A DNA stretch of 64,000 nucleotides from Sulfuricaulis sp049587675. GTDB taxonomy: Bacteria > Pseudomonadota > Gammaproteobacteria > Acidiferrobacterales > Sulfurifustaceae. The position numbers were made by a program, and so were the translations under genes. Location of the stretch: assembly GCF_049587675.1 (NCBI RefSeq), contig NZ_JBAVEJ010000057.1, positions 3,154 through 67,153 of the forward strand, given 5' to 3'. The notes beneath the pieces were generated by a model that saw nothing but the letters and a program-made list of their open reading frames with translations, did no database searches and had not been told where the DNA came from. Within the stretch, counting starts at the first letter, position 1. Each line of letters opens with the position of its first letter. Positions 52,189 to 60,373 of the stretch are shown one piece after another.

Positions 52189-53358
52189 TCAGCGCGACCT
52201 CACTCCCAGGTCCAGAATGCTGGAGAGGAACCCACCCATGATGAACTGCACACCAAGTCCCAGCAGCGTAACGGAGGGGACAACCAAGCGCATCATCTCT
52301 CTGTAGTCGAGTACGCCAAATGACCTGGTTTCCCAAAACACAACGGCACTGACGACCCCTGCAACACCTATCACCAATAGCAGCAATCCCAAGATGACCG
52401 CTCGCTCCAGGGACATGATGCGCAAAAACCAACCGTATCGTGGACTTAAGGGCAAGAGCCTGGCCTTGGTGGCATATTGTTTGGCCAATAAAAAGAAGAT
52501 CACGATCTGCGTGCCCACCAGAATTGCGCCCATTGCGATAATCAGCGTATGCACGTCGAAGATCACCGATCCCACTTGTAACGGTCCCGGCAAAACCAGG
52601 GCGTTGGCCAAAAGACCAAAAGCGATGAGGGCCAAACCGGGGTATAGAAACAACCAGCGCGGGCTATACATAAGAAGAAAGCGGAGATGGCGCCAACCGT
52701 CCCGCCAGCTTTGAAGGTGGGGGGGACGATTCCGCCCATCTGGTGATAGAGTCGTGGGTACCTCAGTAATTTTCAAATTAGCAAGTGTCGCCTTGACCAC
52801 CATTTCCGAGGCGTATTCCATCCCCGTGGTTCGCAGATCGAGACACTCGACAGCCTCTTTGTTGAAACCGCGCAAGCCACAATGAAAATCCCCTATCTTG
52901 CTGGAGAAGAAGAGCCGACCGATAGCTGAGAGTATCGGATTGCCCAGATACCTGTGCAGCGGTGGCATGGCTCCCGGAAGGATTCCACCCTTGAAGCGAT
53001 TTCCCATGACCAGATCGAAACCTTGGCGCAGTTTTTCGACAAATGGATCCAGATGCGAGAAATCGTAACTATCGTCGGCATCTCCCATGATCACATAGCG
53101 TCCTTGCGCAGCCGAGATCCCTCCCGTCAGCGCGGCGCCGTAGCCGCGCTCTTTGACATCAACCAGCAGCGCTCCCAGCTTGCGCGCAATCTCTTGGCTA
53201 CCGTCAGTGCTGCCATTGTCTGCGATAATTACCTCACCGGCCATGCCTGCACGGTAAAGATAGCTCTTAGCTTTTTTAATGCAGGCACTCAGCGTCTCGG
53301 CCTCGTTAAGACAAGGCATAACGATCGAGAGCTCTATCTCACCGGTGCGCAGACTCAT
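52189..53358 (-). CDS. GT2 glycosyltransferase with C-terminal membrane helices
   Basis: 389 residues. The GT-A domain has 'LSIVMPCLNEAETLSACI', 'IIADNGSTDGSQEIA', 'VIMGDADDSYDFS' (DAD) and 'GDFHCGLRGFNKEAV'. Four hydrophobic helices follow from about residue 235. The 'PRWLFLYPG' boundary and the layout match undecaprenyl-phosphate glycosyltransferases often annotated as dolichol-phosphate mannosyltransferase-like. It probably makes a second lipid-linked sugar donor. Confidence 0.84.
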   Translation of the reverse strand: MSLRTGEIELSIVMPCLNEAETLSACIKKAKSYLYRAGMAGEVIIADNGSTDGSQEIARKLGALLVDVKERGYGAALTGGISAAQGRYVIMGDADDSYDFSHLDPFVEKLRQGFDLVMGNRFKGGILPGAMPPLHRYLGNPILSAIGRLFFSSKIGDFHCGLRGFNKEAVECLDLRTTGMEYASEMVVKATLANLKITEVPTTLSPDGRNRPPHLQSWRDGWRHLRFLLMYSPRWLFLYPGLALIAFGLLANALVLPGPLQVGSVIFDVHTLIIAMGAILVGTQIVIFFLLAKQYATKARLLPLSPRYGWFLRIMSLERAVILGLLLLVIGVAGVVSAVVFWETRSFGVLDYREMMRLVVPSVTLLGLGVQFIMGGFLSSILDLGVRSR

Positions 53359-53571
53359 TCCTGGTTCCTCTAACCATAAACCTTGACCAAGTAAAATATT
53401 TGACGTGTGGCAATAACACAGGCTATTTCAGCGCATACCAACCTCAACTCGTGTTATCAACGCCGTCATTCAACTCATGACATATACTTCGATAGTATAG
53501 CTACGCAAAAATACCTTATAACCGAACTCATAAAATACCCGCCTCCGGGTTACCCCTTACTTAGAACCGTT

Positions 53572-54945
53572 ATGCAAACCTTACTTCGTGGTGTAAACCG
53601 ACTGTTTAGATCCGTTGTACGCATACCTCGATACAGTTATGTCCTTGCCATCATTCTTCTTGTCGCCCTTGATCTGCGCATTCAGTCGGTAATCCATAGC
53701 GTCGTCGATACCCCGGTACGAGCCGATGCGCGCCAGTACGTCCTATACGCGCATAACTTGAAAAACTACGGCACCTACTCGCTTTCGGACACATTGTCCA
53801 CGAATGGACAAGCAACCCCCAAGCCGGACGCAATACGTCCCCCATTTTATCCTTTCTTCCTCACACTATTCCTAGACCTGCAACCCACTGACGCAAACAT
53901 CGCCGCGATTACCCGAGTCCAGGCGGTAATAAGCACGTTTACGGTATTGCTTGTTTTCTGGCTTGCGCGTCGCGTCCTTCCTCTACCGTTTGCGCTCGCT
54001 GCTTCGGCTTTCACAGCCATCAGTCCACATCTGGTCACAATGAATATTTATCTCTTAAGCGAGACCCTATTCTGTTTTTTACTCGTGCTCGCAATATATG
54101 CGCTAGCAAAAACGGCAGAGAGACAGAATCTTGTGGCTTCAGCATTGGCGGGACTGACGCTCGGAGCCGCCGCACTTACGCATCTCATGCTGCTCTATTA
54201 TGTATTGCCGCTCGCGGTTTTTCTGCTTTGCTTCTGGGGCTGGAAAACCGGATGGCGAAAGGCCGTTGTGCTTGTCTTGGGCTTCAGTCTCCTCTATGGG
54301 GCATGGATTGCGCGAAACATAAATACGCTTGGTGTTCCGGGTGATAATACCCAGATGTCGGTGACACTACGCATCGGAGCATATAACAACATGATGTACC
54401 AGAACGATCCACGGTCCTACGGTTTTCCATATAGATTCGACCCCCACTATGAGGAAACTTCCAAGGATTTGCCTTCAGTGATATCAGCAGTAGTCAATGA
54501 GTTCAAGGAAGCTCCGATCCAGCAACTGCGCTGGTATATCCTCGGCAAACCACTGATGCTGTGGTCATGGAACATCATCGCTGGACAAGGCGACGTCTTT
54601 GTCTATCCAGTGAAGAGCACACCTTATAATTATCTGTTTCATTTCCGAGCGACACACGCGGTGATGTACGCCACTCACGGGATATTCGTCGTGCTGATGA
54701 TAGGCGGTATCATTATTGCCTGGTTCCCGCCGGTTAAGTCTGGCTTCTCAAACGAAGCGGTCTTTATCGCGCGCGCCATTTCGGTTTTATTGCTGTATCA
54801 TGCTGCAGTAATGATGATCGGCTTCCCGGAACCACGTTACGCGGTTCCGATGCGCCCATTCTTGTATATCATGTCCATGATACCCATTGCCGTCGCGATA
54901 AGATGGATTTTAACCAAACGATCCGGTCTGTCCGGAACAAGCTGA
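53572..54945 (+). CDS. ArnT/GT39-like GT-C glycosyltransferase
   Basis: 457 residues from ATG 53572; the frame is open from GTG 53407, which would add 55 unlikely residues. About ten transmembrane helices. The first periplasmic loop carries RADARQYVLYAHNLKNYGTYS, the DA-x2-Y pattern of PMT/ArnT catalytic loops, followed by 'IRPPFYPFFLTLF'. It would transfer a sugar from a polyprenyl-phosphate donor to a periplasmic acceptor such as lipid A or protein. No TPR tail is present, unlike the three paralogues upstream. Confidence 0.72.
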   Translation: MQTLLRGVNRLFRSVVRIPRYSYVLAIILLVALDLRIQSVIHSVVDTPVRADARQYVLYAHNLKNYGTYSLSDTLSTNGQATPKPDAIRPPFYPFFLTLFLDLQPTDANIAAITRVQAVISTFTVLLVFWLARRVLPLPFALAASAFTAISPHLVTMNIYLLSETLFCFLLVLAIYALAKTAERQNLVASALAGLTLGAAALTHLMLLYYVLPLAVFLLCFWGWKTGWRKAVVLVLGFSLLYGAWIARNINTLGVPGDNTQMSVTLRIGAYNNMMYQNDPRSYGFPYRFDPHYEETSKDLPSVISAVVNEFKEAPIQQLRWYILGKPLMLWSWNIIAGQGDVFVYPVKSTPYNYLFHFRATHAVMYATHGIFVVLMIGGIIIAWFPPVKSGFSNEAVFIARAISVLLLYHAAVMMIGFPEPRYAVPMRPFLYIMSMIPIAVAIRWILTKRSGLSGTS

Positions 54946-55134
54946 ATCATGCGAACAGAAAACCCAAAATAACAATGAATTTTTGCCTCACCAGCCGTGC
55001 GAATTAAGCCATTAAATGGCACAATGCCCGCGGGTATGCTTGTTTCAGTCCGGGCTGATGTTTAGAATTGCCCGCCTGATTCATCACCATATCGGTTGAG
55101 GCATGCTTCCCAGGCTCCTCGACACCATGACATC

Positions 55135-55210
55135 GGGGCGGTAGCTCAGCTGGGAGAGCGCTGCGTTCGCAATGCAGAGGTCGAGGGTTCGATCCCCTTC
55201 CGCTCCACCA
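55135..55210 (+). tRNA. tRNA-Ala (anticodon CGC)
   Basis: A 76-base cloverleaf: acceptor GGGGCGG/CCGCTCC, anticodon stem CTGCG/TGCAG with loop TTCGCAA (anticodon CGC), T-arm GGTTCGATCCC, encoded CCA. Confidence 0.96.
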
Positions 55211-55218
55211 ATCCCGCA

Positions 55219-55246
55219 AATGGCCGGAAATACCGGCCATTTTTTA
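55219..55246 (+). terminator. Terminator after tRNA-Ala
   Basis: AATGGCCGG (55219-55227) pairs with CCGGCCATT (55233-55241), followed by TTTTTA. Confidence 0.9.
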
Positions 55247-55382
55247 TGCCAAGCAGTGCGCCGCCCGAGCGTGTCGCTCATGGCCTGGAGGACGCAGCTT
55301 GCTCCACTCGCACGGCCATTCCTGGCCGGGATGCGCGATGCGGCGGCGAATCCCTCCGGTCGCCCTGCTAGAATAGCGGCAC

Positions 55383-55458
55383 GCCCCGGTAGCTCAGTGG
55401 ATAGAGCGGCCGCCTCCTAAGCGGCAGGTCGCCGGTTCAACTCCGGTCTGGGGCACCA
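55383..55458 (+). tRNA. tRNA-Arg (anticodon CCT)
   Basis: A 76-base cloverleaf: acceptor GCCCCGG/CTGGGGC, anticodon stem GCCGC/GCGGC with loop CTCCTAA (anticodon CCT), T-arm GGTTCAACTCC, encoded CCA. It lies just upstream of ccmA. Confidence 0.95.
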
Positions 55459-55504
55459 GCTTCAATGATTGATGTATCTTCAACCTTCTCTTGGGGAGAC
55501 CGGT

Positions 55505-56116
55505 TTGCTGGAAGCGGTAGATCTTGAATGCGTGCGCGGCGATCGGCCGCTGTTCAGCCATCTTTCCTTCCGTCTCAAACCGGGCGAGCTGATGCACGTC
55601 ACCGGCGTCAACGGCAGCGGCAAGACCACTCTGTTACGCACGCTCTGTGGATTGACGCACGCCGCCGCGGGTGAAGTTCGCTGGAACGGCTCGACCATTC
55701 AGGAGTTGGGCGACGACTATCGCAGCCAGCTCGCCTACGTCGGTCACAGTAACGGCATCCAGGGCGAGCTGACGGCGGAGGAAAATCTGCGCGCCGCCGC
55801 CTGCCTCAGCGCCGCCACCGAAACGACGCGTATCCCGGAGACACTGGAGCGCGTTGGGCTCGCGCCGTACCGGCACTTCCCTTCCAAGGTTCTGTCGCAG
55901 GGCCAGAAGCGCCGCCTCGCGCTCACGCGGCTTGCGATCCTGCGGAAATCTTTATGGATCCTGGACGAGCCCTTGAGCGCGCTTGACGTGAACTCGGTAG
56001 TCCTGATGACGGAAATCCTGATGGAGCATCTGGCCCGGGATGGGATGATCATCATGACATCGCACCAGGAAATCGGCGTCGAAACAAAAATCATGCTGCA
56101 GTTGAAGCTCGACTGA
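55505..56116 (+). CDS. ccmA: Haem exporter ATP-binding protein CcmA
   Basis: 203 residues from TTG 55505 (GGGGAGA just upstream; the frame opens at 55469). Walker A GVNGSGKTT, signature LSQGQKRRLALTRL and Walker B LWILDEPLSALD are intact. The length and the N-terminus LLEAVDLECVRGDRPLFSHL fit CcmA. With CcmB it forms the ABC part of system I cytochrome c maturation, which releases holo-CcmE. One base separates its stop from ccmB. Confidence 0.93.
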   Translation: MLEAVDLECVRGDRPLFSHLSFRLKPGELMHVTGVNGSGKTTLLRTLCGLTHAAAGEVRWNGSTIQELGDDYRSQLAYVGHSNGIQGELTAEENLRAAACLSAATETTRIPETLERVGLAPYRHFPSKVLSQGQKRRLALTRLAILRKSLWILDEPLSALDVNSVVLMTEILMEHLARDGMIIMTSHQEIGVETKIMLQLKLD

Positions 56117-56117
56117 C

Positions 56118-56795
56118 ATGCCCGGTTTCCTGAAAGCCATTGGCTGTCTACTGCGGCGCGATCTGACCGTCGCGCTGCGCCGCAGCACCGACGTGCTCAC
56201 GCCGCTGGTCTTTTTCATTATCGTCGTGAGCCTGTTTCCGCTCGGCCTCGGTCCCGAGCCCGCGGTACTACGGACGATCGCACCGGGTGTCATCTGGGTG
56301 GCGGCACTGCTCGCCACCATGCTCTCGCTTAACCGGCTGTTCGCCAACGATCACGCCGACGGAACGCTCGAACAGATGGCGTTGTCACCCCACCCGCTCA
56401 CCGTTCTGGTTTTGACCAAGGTCGCCGCCCACTGGATGCTGACCGGCCTGCCGCTGGTGCTGATCTCGCCACTGCTCGCGGTGCAGATGAACCTGCCGGA
56501 ATCGGCCATGGGCACGCTTATCCTCTCACTGCTGCTCGGCACGCCGGTCCTGAGTCTGCTCGGTGCCGTCGGCGCGGCACTGACGCTCGGCCTGCGCGGC
56601 GGCGGCGTGCTGGTTTCGCTGCTGGTACTGCCGTTGTATACTCCGGTGTTGATTTTCGGCGCCGGTGCCGTCGCGGGCGTGATCGCCGGAATTGACACTG
56701 AGGCGCATTTTTCCTTACTGGCCGCTTTTCTCGTATTGGCCCTGACGTTGACACCCTGGGCCACCGCCGCGGCATTGCGCGTTTCCCTGGACTGA
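56118..56795 (+). CDS. ccmB: Haem exporter permease CcmB
   Basis: 225 residues with six transmembrane helices. 'LLRRDLTVALRRSTDVLTPLVFF' at the N-terminus, 'DHADGTLEQMALSPHPLTVLVLTKV' and 'GLRGGGVLVSLLVLPLYTPVLIFGAGAV' are CcmB hallmarks. It partners CcmA. Confidence 0.94.
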   Translation: MPGFLKAIGCLLRRDLTVALRRSTDVLTPLVFFIIVVSLFPLGLGPEPAVLRTIAPGVIWVAALLATMLSLNRLFANDHADGTLEQMALSPHPLTVLVLTKVAAHWMLTGLPLVLISPLLAVQMNLPESAMGTLILSLLLGTPVLSLLGAVGAALTLGLRGGGVLVSLLVLPLYTPVLIFGAGAVAGVIAGIDTEAHFSLLAAFLVLALTLTPWATAAALRVSLD

Positions 56796-56798
56796 ACC

Positions 56799-57536
56799 AT
56801 GCAATACATGCATAAGTACGCCTCACCCAAATTTTTCTACACCCTGGCAGGAAAACTGACTCCGTGGATGGCGGCATTGACCGCTGTGCTGCTGGTCGCC
56901 GGCCTCTATCTCGGCCTTTTCGTGGCGCCCGCCGATTACCAGCAGGGTGAAAGCTACCGTATCATGTTCATCCACGTGCCGGCCGCGTGGATGTCCATGT
57001 TCATCTACGTGTGCATGGCCGGCGCCGGCGCCATCGCGCTGGTCTGGAACGTCAAGCTCTTCGAGATGTTCGCCGGCAATTGCGCGCCCGTCGGCGCCTC
57101 GTTTACCTTCCTCGCGCTGGTGACGGGTTCGCTGTGGGGAAAACCGATGTGGGGTGCGTGGTGGGCCTGGGACGCGCGCCTGACTTCGGAACTTATTCTG
57201 TTTTTCCTGTACATAGGTTACATGGCACTGGAAGCCAGCATTGACGATCCACGGCGTGCGGCGCGCGCCTCCGCGATCCTGGCACTGGTCGGTGTGGTCA
57301 ACATTCCCGTCATCCACTTTTCCGTGGAATGGTGGAATACTCTGCATCAGCCGGCCTCGGTAACCAAAATGGGAACGCCCTCGATTCACCCGAGCATGCT
57401 CGCGCCCCTGCTGCTGATGTCCCTGGGCTTTACCTTCTATTTCTTTACGGTGGCGTTGATGCGCATGCGCAATGAAATCCTGGAGCGGGAGCGGCATACG
57501 ACCTGGGTAGCGCAACTGCTGGGGTCCAAATCATGA
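56799..57536 (+). CDS. ccmC: Haem handling protein CcmC
   Basis: 245 residues with six transmembrane helices and the tryptophan-rich WWD motif 'GKPMWGAWWAWDARLTS' flanked by conserved histidines (FIHVPAAWMSMF and VIHFSVEWWNTLHQP). It attaches haem to CcmE in the periplasm. It overlaps ccmD by four bases. Confidence 0.95.
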   Translation: MQYMHKYASPKFFYTLAGKLTPWMAALTAVLLVAGLYLGLFVAPADYQQGESYRIMFIHVPAAWMSMFIYVCMAGAGAIALVWNVKLFEMFAGNCAPVGASFTFLALVTGSLWGKPMWGAWWAWDARLTSELILFFLYIGYMALEASIDDPRRAARASAILALVGVVNIPVIHFSVEWWNTLHQPASVTKMGTPSIHPSMLAPLLLMSLGFTFYFFTVALMRMRNEILERERHTTWVAQLLGSKS

Positions 57537-57703
57537 ACTGGTCGGAGTTCATCCACATGGGCGGTTACGGCTTTTATGTCTGGAGTTCCTATGGACTCGC
57601 CCTGCTGGTTCTGCTCCTGAACCTCTATTTACCGCTGCGCCGACGCAAGACGGTCCGACGCCTGCTGCTCGAATTTCTGCGACTCAAGGAACAAACCCGA
57701 TGA
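57533..57703 (+). CDS. ccmD: Haem exporter small subunit CcmD
   Basis: 56 residues with ATGA overlaps to both ccmC and ccmE. The sequence MNWSEFIHMGGYGFYVWSSY followed by a single hydrophobic helix and a basic tail (LRRRKTVRRLLLE) is typical CcmD. It stabilises the CcmABC complex with CcmE. Confidence 0.92.
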   Translation: MNWSEFIHMGGYGFYVWSSYGLALLVLLLNLYLPLRRRKTVRRLLLEFLRLKEQTR

Positions 57704-58158
57704 AGACAAGACACAAGCGCCTGGCGATCATTGTCACCGGCGTAGTTGGACTGACCGTTGCCGGTCTTTTCGTGTTGAATGCTTTCCGCAGCAACCTCGT
57801 ATTCTTCTATTCCCCCACGGAGGTGCTGGAAGGCAAAGTCAGCATTCCCGCCGGCAAGACCATCCGCATCGGCGGACTGGTGGAGAAAGGCTCCGTGCAG
57901 CGCTCTTCCGATGGCCTGAAGGTCGACTTCATCGTCACCGACCTCAACAAGAAGCTGCCGGTTCACTACGAAGGCATCCTGCCAGATCTGTTTCGTGAAG
58001 GTCAGGGTGTCGTGGCGCAGGGACGGCTGCAAACAGGCAACACCTTCATCGCCAGTGAAGTACTCGCCAAGCACGACGAAAAATACATGCCGCCGGAAGC
58101 CGCACAGGCGCTGAAGGGCGGAACCTTTGCGCCGGGCAGCGAGATCAAAAAGCCATGA
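57700..58158 (+). CDS. ccmE: Haem chaperone CcmE
   Basis: 152 residues. One N-terminal membrane anchor, a beta-barrel domain, and the haem-binding His125 and Tyr129 in VLAKHDEKYMPPEA. It carries haem covalently to the CcmF/CcmH ligase, which is not encoded here. It overlaps ccmD and ccmG by four bases each. Confidence 0.95.
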   Translation: MKTRHKRLAIIVTGVVGLTVAGLFVLNAFRSNLVFFYSPTEVLEGKVSIPAGKTIRIGGLVEKGSVQRSSDGLKVDFIVTDLNKKLPVHYEGILPDLFREGQGVVAQGRLQTGNTFIASEVLAKHDEKYMPPEAAQALKGGTFAPGSEIKKP

Positions 58159-58676
58159 AGAAATATATCGTCCCTCTCATCATCTTCGTATCGCTGGGTC
58201 TGCTACTTGCCTACGGACTGAAACTCGACCCGCGTCGCATCCCCTCGCCGCTGATCGGCAAACCACTGCCCGCCTTTTCACTGACCACGGTCGCGGATCC
58301 CGCGCGCAAGGTAAGCCGTGACGATCTGCACGGGCGCGTCTACCTGCTGAGCGTCTGGGCCTCGTGGTGCGTGGCCTGCCGCGAGGAACATCCGCTCCTC
58401 AACGAACTCACCAGCCGCAAGGCCGTGACCATTATCGGACTCAATTACAAGGATACGCGCGAGGACGCGCTTCGATGGCTGGGAGCCCTGGGCAATCCTT
58501 ACGAGCTGAGTCTGAGCGACCAAGATGGAAGACTCGGCATTGATCTCGGCGTCTACGGCGTGCCGGAAACCTTCGTGATCGACAAACAGGGCGTCATCCG
58601 TTACAAGCAGATCGGTCCGATGACGCCGGAAGTGTGGGAACAAAAGCTGGCACCGTTGATCAAGGAACTTTCCTAG
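58155..58676 (+). CDS. ccmG: Thiol:disulfide oxidoreductase CcmG/DsbE
   Basis: 173 residues. N-terminal anchor, then a thioredoxin fold with active site WCVAC (Cys72, Cys75), the CcmG-type 'GLNYKDTREDALRWL' insert and 'GVYGVPETFVIDKQGVIRYKQIGPM'. It keeps apocytochrome CXXCH cysteines reduced. It follows ccmE directly by an ATGA overlap; the usual ccmF between them is missing, and no ccmH follows. Confidence 0.94.
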   Translation: MKKYIVPLIIFVSLGLLLAYGLKLDPRRIPSPLIGKPLPAFSLTTVADPARKVSRDDLHGRVYLLSVWASWCVACREEHPLLNELTSRKAVTIIGLNYKDTREDALRWLGALGNPYELSLSDQDGRLGIDLGVYGVPETFVIDKQGVIRYKQIGPMTPEVWEQKLAPLIKELS

Positions 58677-58819
58677 TCGAACCCTCGTGGCGGTGCGTGT
58701 AATTGCGGGAGGTTTACCGACAAGCAGCTTTTGAGATCGTGCGCGAAGCGTTTGAGACATTCAATACTGGATCTCCACTTTCGCGGAGACAACAAGCCAA
58801 CTGCCCAGTATGAACGGCG

Positions 58820-58921
58820 CTATGCCGTTCCGTACTTCGTCTCCACCATGATTCCGATCTCTTTCAGAAACGGCGTCGGCAACACGCCGCCCGCGCTGAC
58901 GATGACGGCGTCGTTTTTAAT
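58820..58921 (-). pseudogene. Disconnected C-terminal tail of the FAD oxidoreductase
   Basis: Directly after TAA 58922-58924 the same frame continues for 33 codons as IKNDAVIVSAGG, VLPTPFLKEIGI and MVETKYGTA, then TAG. This is the usual C-terminal segment of FAD/NAD oxidoreductases (the DAVIV-x-x-GG-x-P-x-PF box, where the FAD isoalloxazine side is closed). It therefore belongs to the gene at 58922-60121 and is separated from it by one stop codon. Confidence 0.8.
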
Positions 58922-60121
58922 TTAAATCATTTTTCCCGTCTGATCGAGCGTGACATTGTCAGGTTCGATTTTCTTGACATTCGATTGCAACAGCACTTTT
59001 ATCCGGCCTCCTTTTTCTGCTTCCTGCAATCGCTGGCGGTTTTTCTCTTTCACGCGTCCGAAGGCCTCGCCGCGGTAGGACAGCGTGACTGTCGTTCCCG
59101 GTTCACCCGCAATGGCGAGTGCGGCTTCGAGCGCGCTGTCACCGCCGCCGACGACCAGGACGTACTGGCGACGGTATTGCTCCGGGTCGATCAGGTTGTA
59201 GACGACTTTCGGCAGTTCCTCGCCCGGCACACCGAGCTTGCGCGGCGTGCCGCGCCGGCCGATGGCAAGCAGGACGGCTCTTGTCTCATAAGAATTGCGT
59301 GAGGTCTTTACGATAAACCCGTTTCCTTTTTTGGAAATTGTCTCCATGCGCTCGCTGAAATTGATCTTGAGCCCGGTCTTTCGGGCCGCGCCCTGCCAGA
59401 ATTCCAGCAGCGCTTCTTTGCTGATCGCGCTAATCTTCACCTTGCCGATAATAGGTAACTGCATCGGCGCGGTCATAACGATCTTGTTGCGCGGGTAGTG
59501 ATACACCGCGCCGCCGAGCGAGTCTTCCTGCTCGACGGTGACGGACCGCAGCTTGTGCTCCATGGCGCCGAGCGTGGCGGCCAGGCCGGCTGGCCCAGCG
59601 CCGACGATGACCACGTCGAGCGGGAAATTCCTGTCCTTCAATTTGCGGATGGATTCCATCGCCTGACGGCCCTGCTCCACCGCTTTGCGGGTAAGCCCCA
59701 TGCCGCCGAGTTCCCCGGCGATGAAGATTCCCGGTACATTGGTTTCGAAATTCGGATTGACCCGGGGAATATCCATGCCTCGCTTGGAGGTGCCGAAAAC
59801 AAGCGTGATGGCGTCATGCGGGCAGGCGGCCATGCACGCGCCGTGACCGATACATACGGCAGGTTTCACCAGATGCCCCTTGCCTTTGATGAGGCCGATG
59901 GCCTGCTCCGGACACGCGTTGACACAAGCCCCGGAACCGATACAGCGATTGGGATCGAACACCGGATGCAGCGAAGCCGGCTCCGTCAGTCCGGCCTCAA
60001 CTGACTCTTTCATCTGAGTAACGTGGTGTTGTTCCTTCTTCCTGTGGCGGCGCAGGTAAAAGAACAACACCAAGATCAGCGGGACGAGATAAATCAGATA
60101 TTCAGTCACATTCTGTTCCAT
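58922..60121 (-). CDS. Membrane-anchored ferredoxin/FAD/NAD(P) oxidoreductase
   Basis: 399 residues up to the TAA at 58922-58924. N-terminal transmembrane helix (7-22), then a ferredoxin-like pair of motifs CIGSGACVNACP (60-71) and CIGHGACMAACP (90-101), an FAD-binding GAGPAG (174-179), and an NAD(P)-binding VVGGGDSALEAALA. Both ferredoxin motifs lack the second cysteine (Ser63 and His93), so cluster ligation is unusual. The last 33 family residues lie beyond the in-frame stop. It is divergent from the b-type cytochrome gene; I infer electron exchange between NAD(P)H and the membrane cytochrome. Related flavoproteins occur with multihaem cytochromes elsewhere. Confidence 0.75.
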   Translation of the reverse strand: MEQNVTEYLIYLVPLILVLFFYLRRHRKKEQHHVTQMKESVEAGLTEPASLHPVFDPNRCIGSGACVNACPEQAIGLIKGKGHLVKPAVCIGHGACMAACPHDAITLVFGTSKRGMDIPRVNPNFETNVPGIFIAGELGGMGLTRKAVEQGRQAMESIRKLKDRNFPLDVVIVGAGPAGLAATLGAMEHKLRSVTVEQEDSLGGAVYHYPRNKIVMTAPMQLPIIGKVKISAISKEALLEFWQGAARKTGLKINFSERMETISKKGNGFIVKTSRNSYETRAVLLAIGRRGTPRKLGVPGEELPKVVYNLIDPEQYRRQYVLVVGGGDSALEAALAIAGEPGTTVTLSYRGEAFGRVKEKNRQRLQEAEKGGRIKVLLQSNVKKIEPDNVTLDQTGKMI

Positions 60122-60373
60122 AAATGGCCATTAGCGTCCTTTGACCATACTACTGGCCTCAGGAAAGCCAAGGGTCATCCGCTTGTCAGCCAGATCACGC
60201 ATTTTATACGGTTTATAATGGTATTTCAGGCATTGACAGTCTTTAATTGCAAGTAATGGAACAACTTTATGGTTCCATGGCTGTCGCGATCCGTACCGCT
60301 CGAGCCATGGTGGTAAGGATAGATCAAGAATAATTGTCCCGCCTCCAGGCGGAAGCAGTTGCAGGGGAGAACA

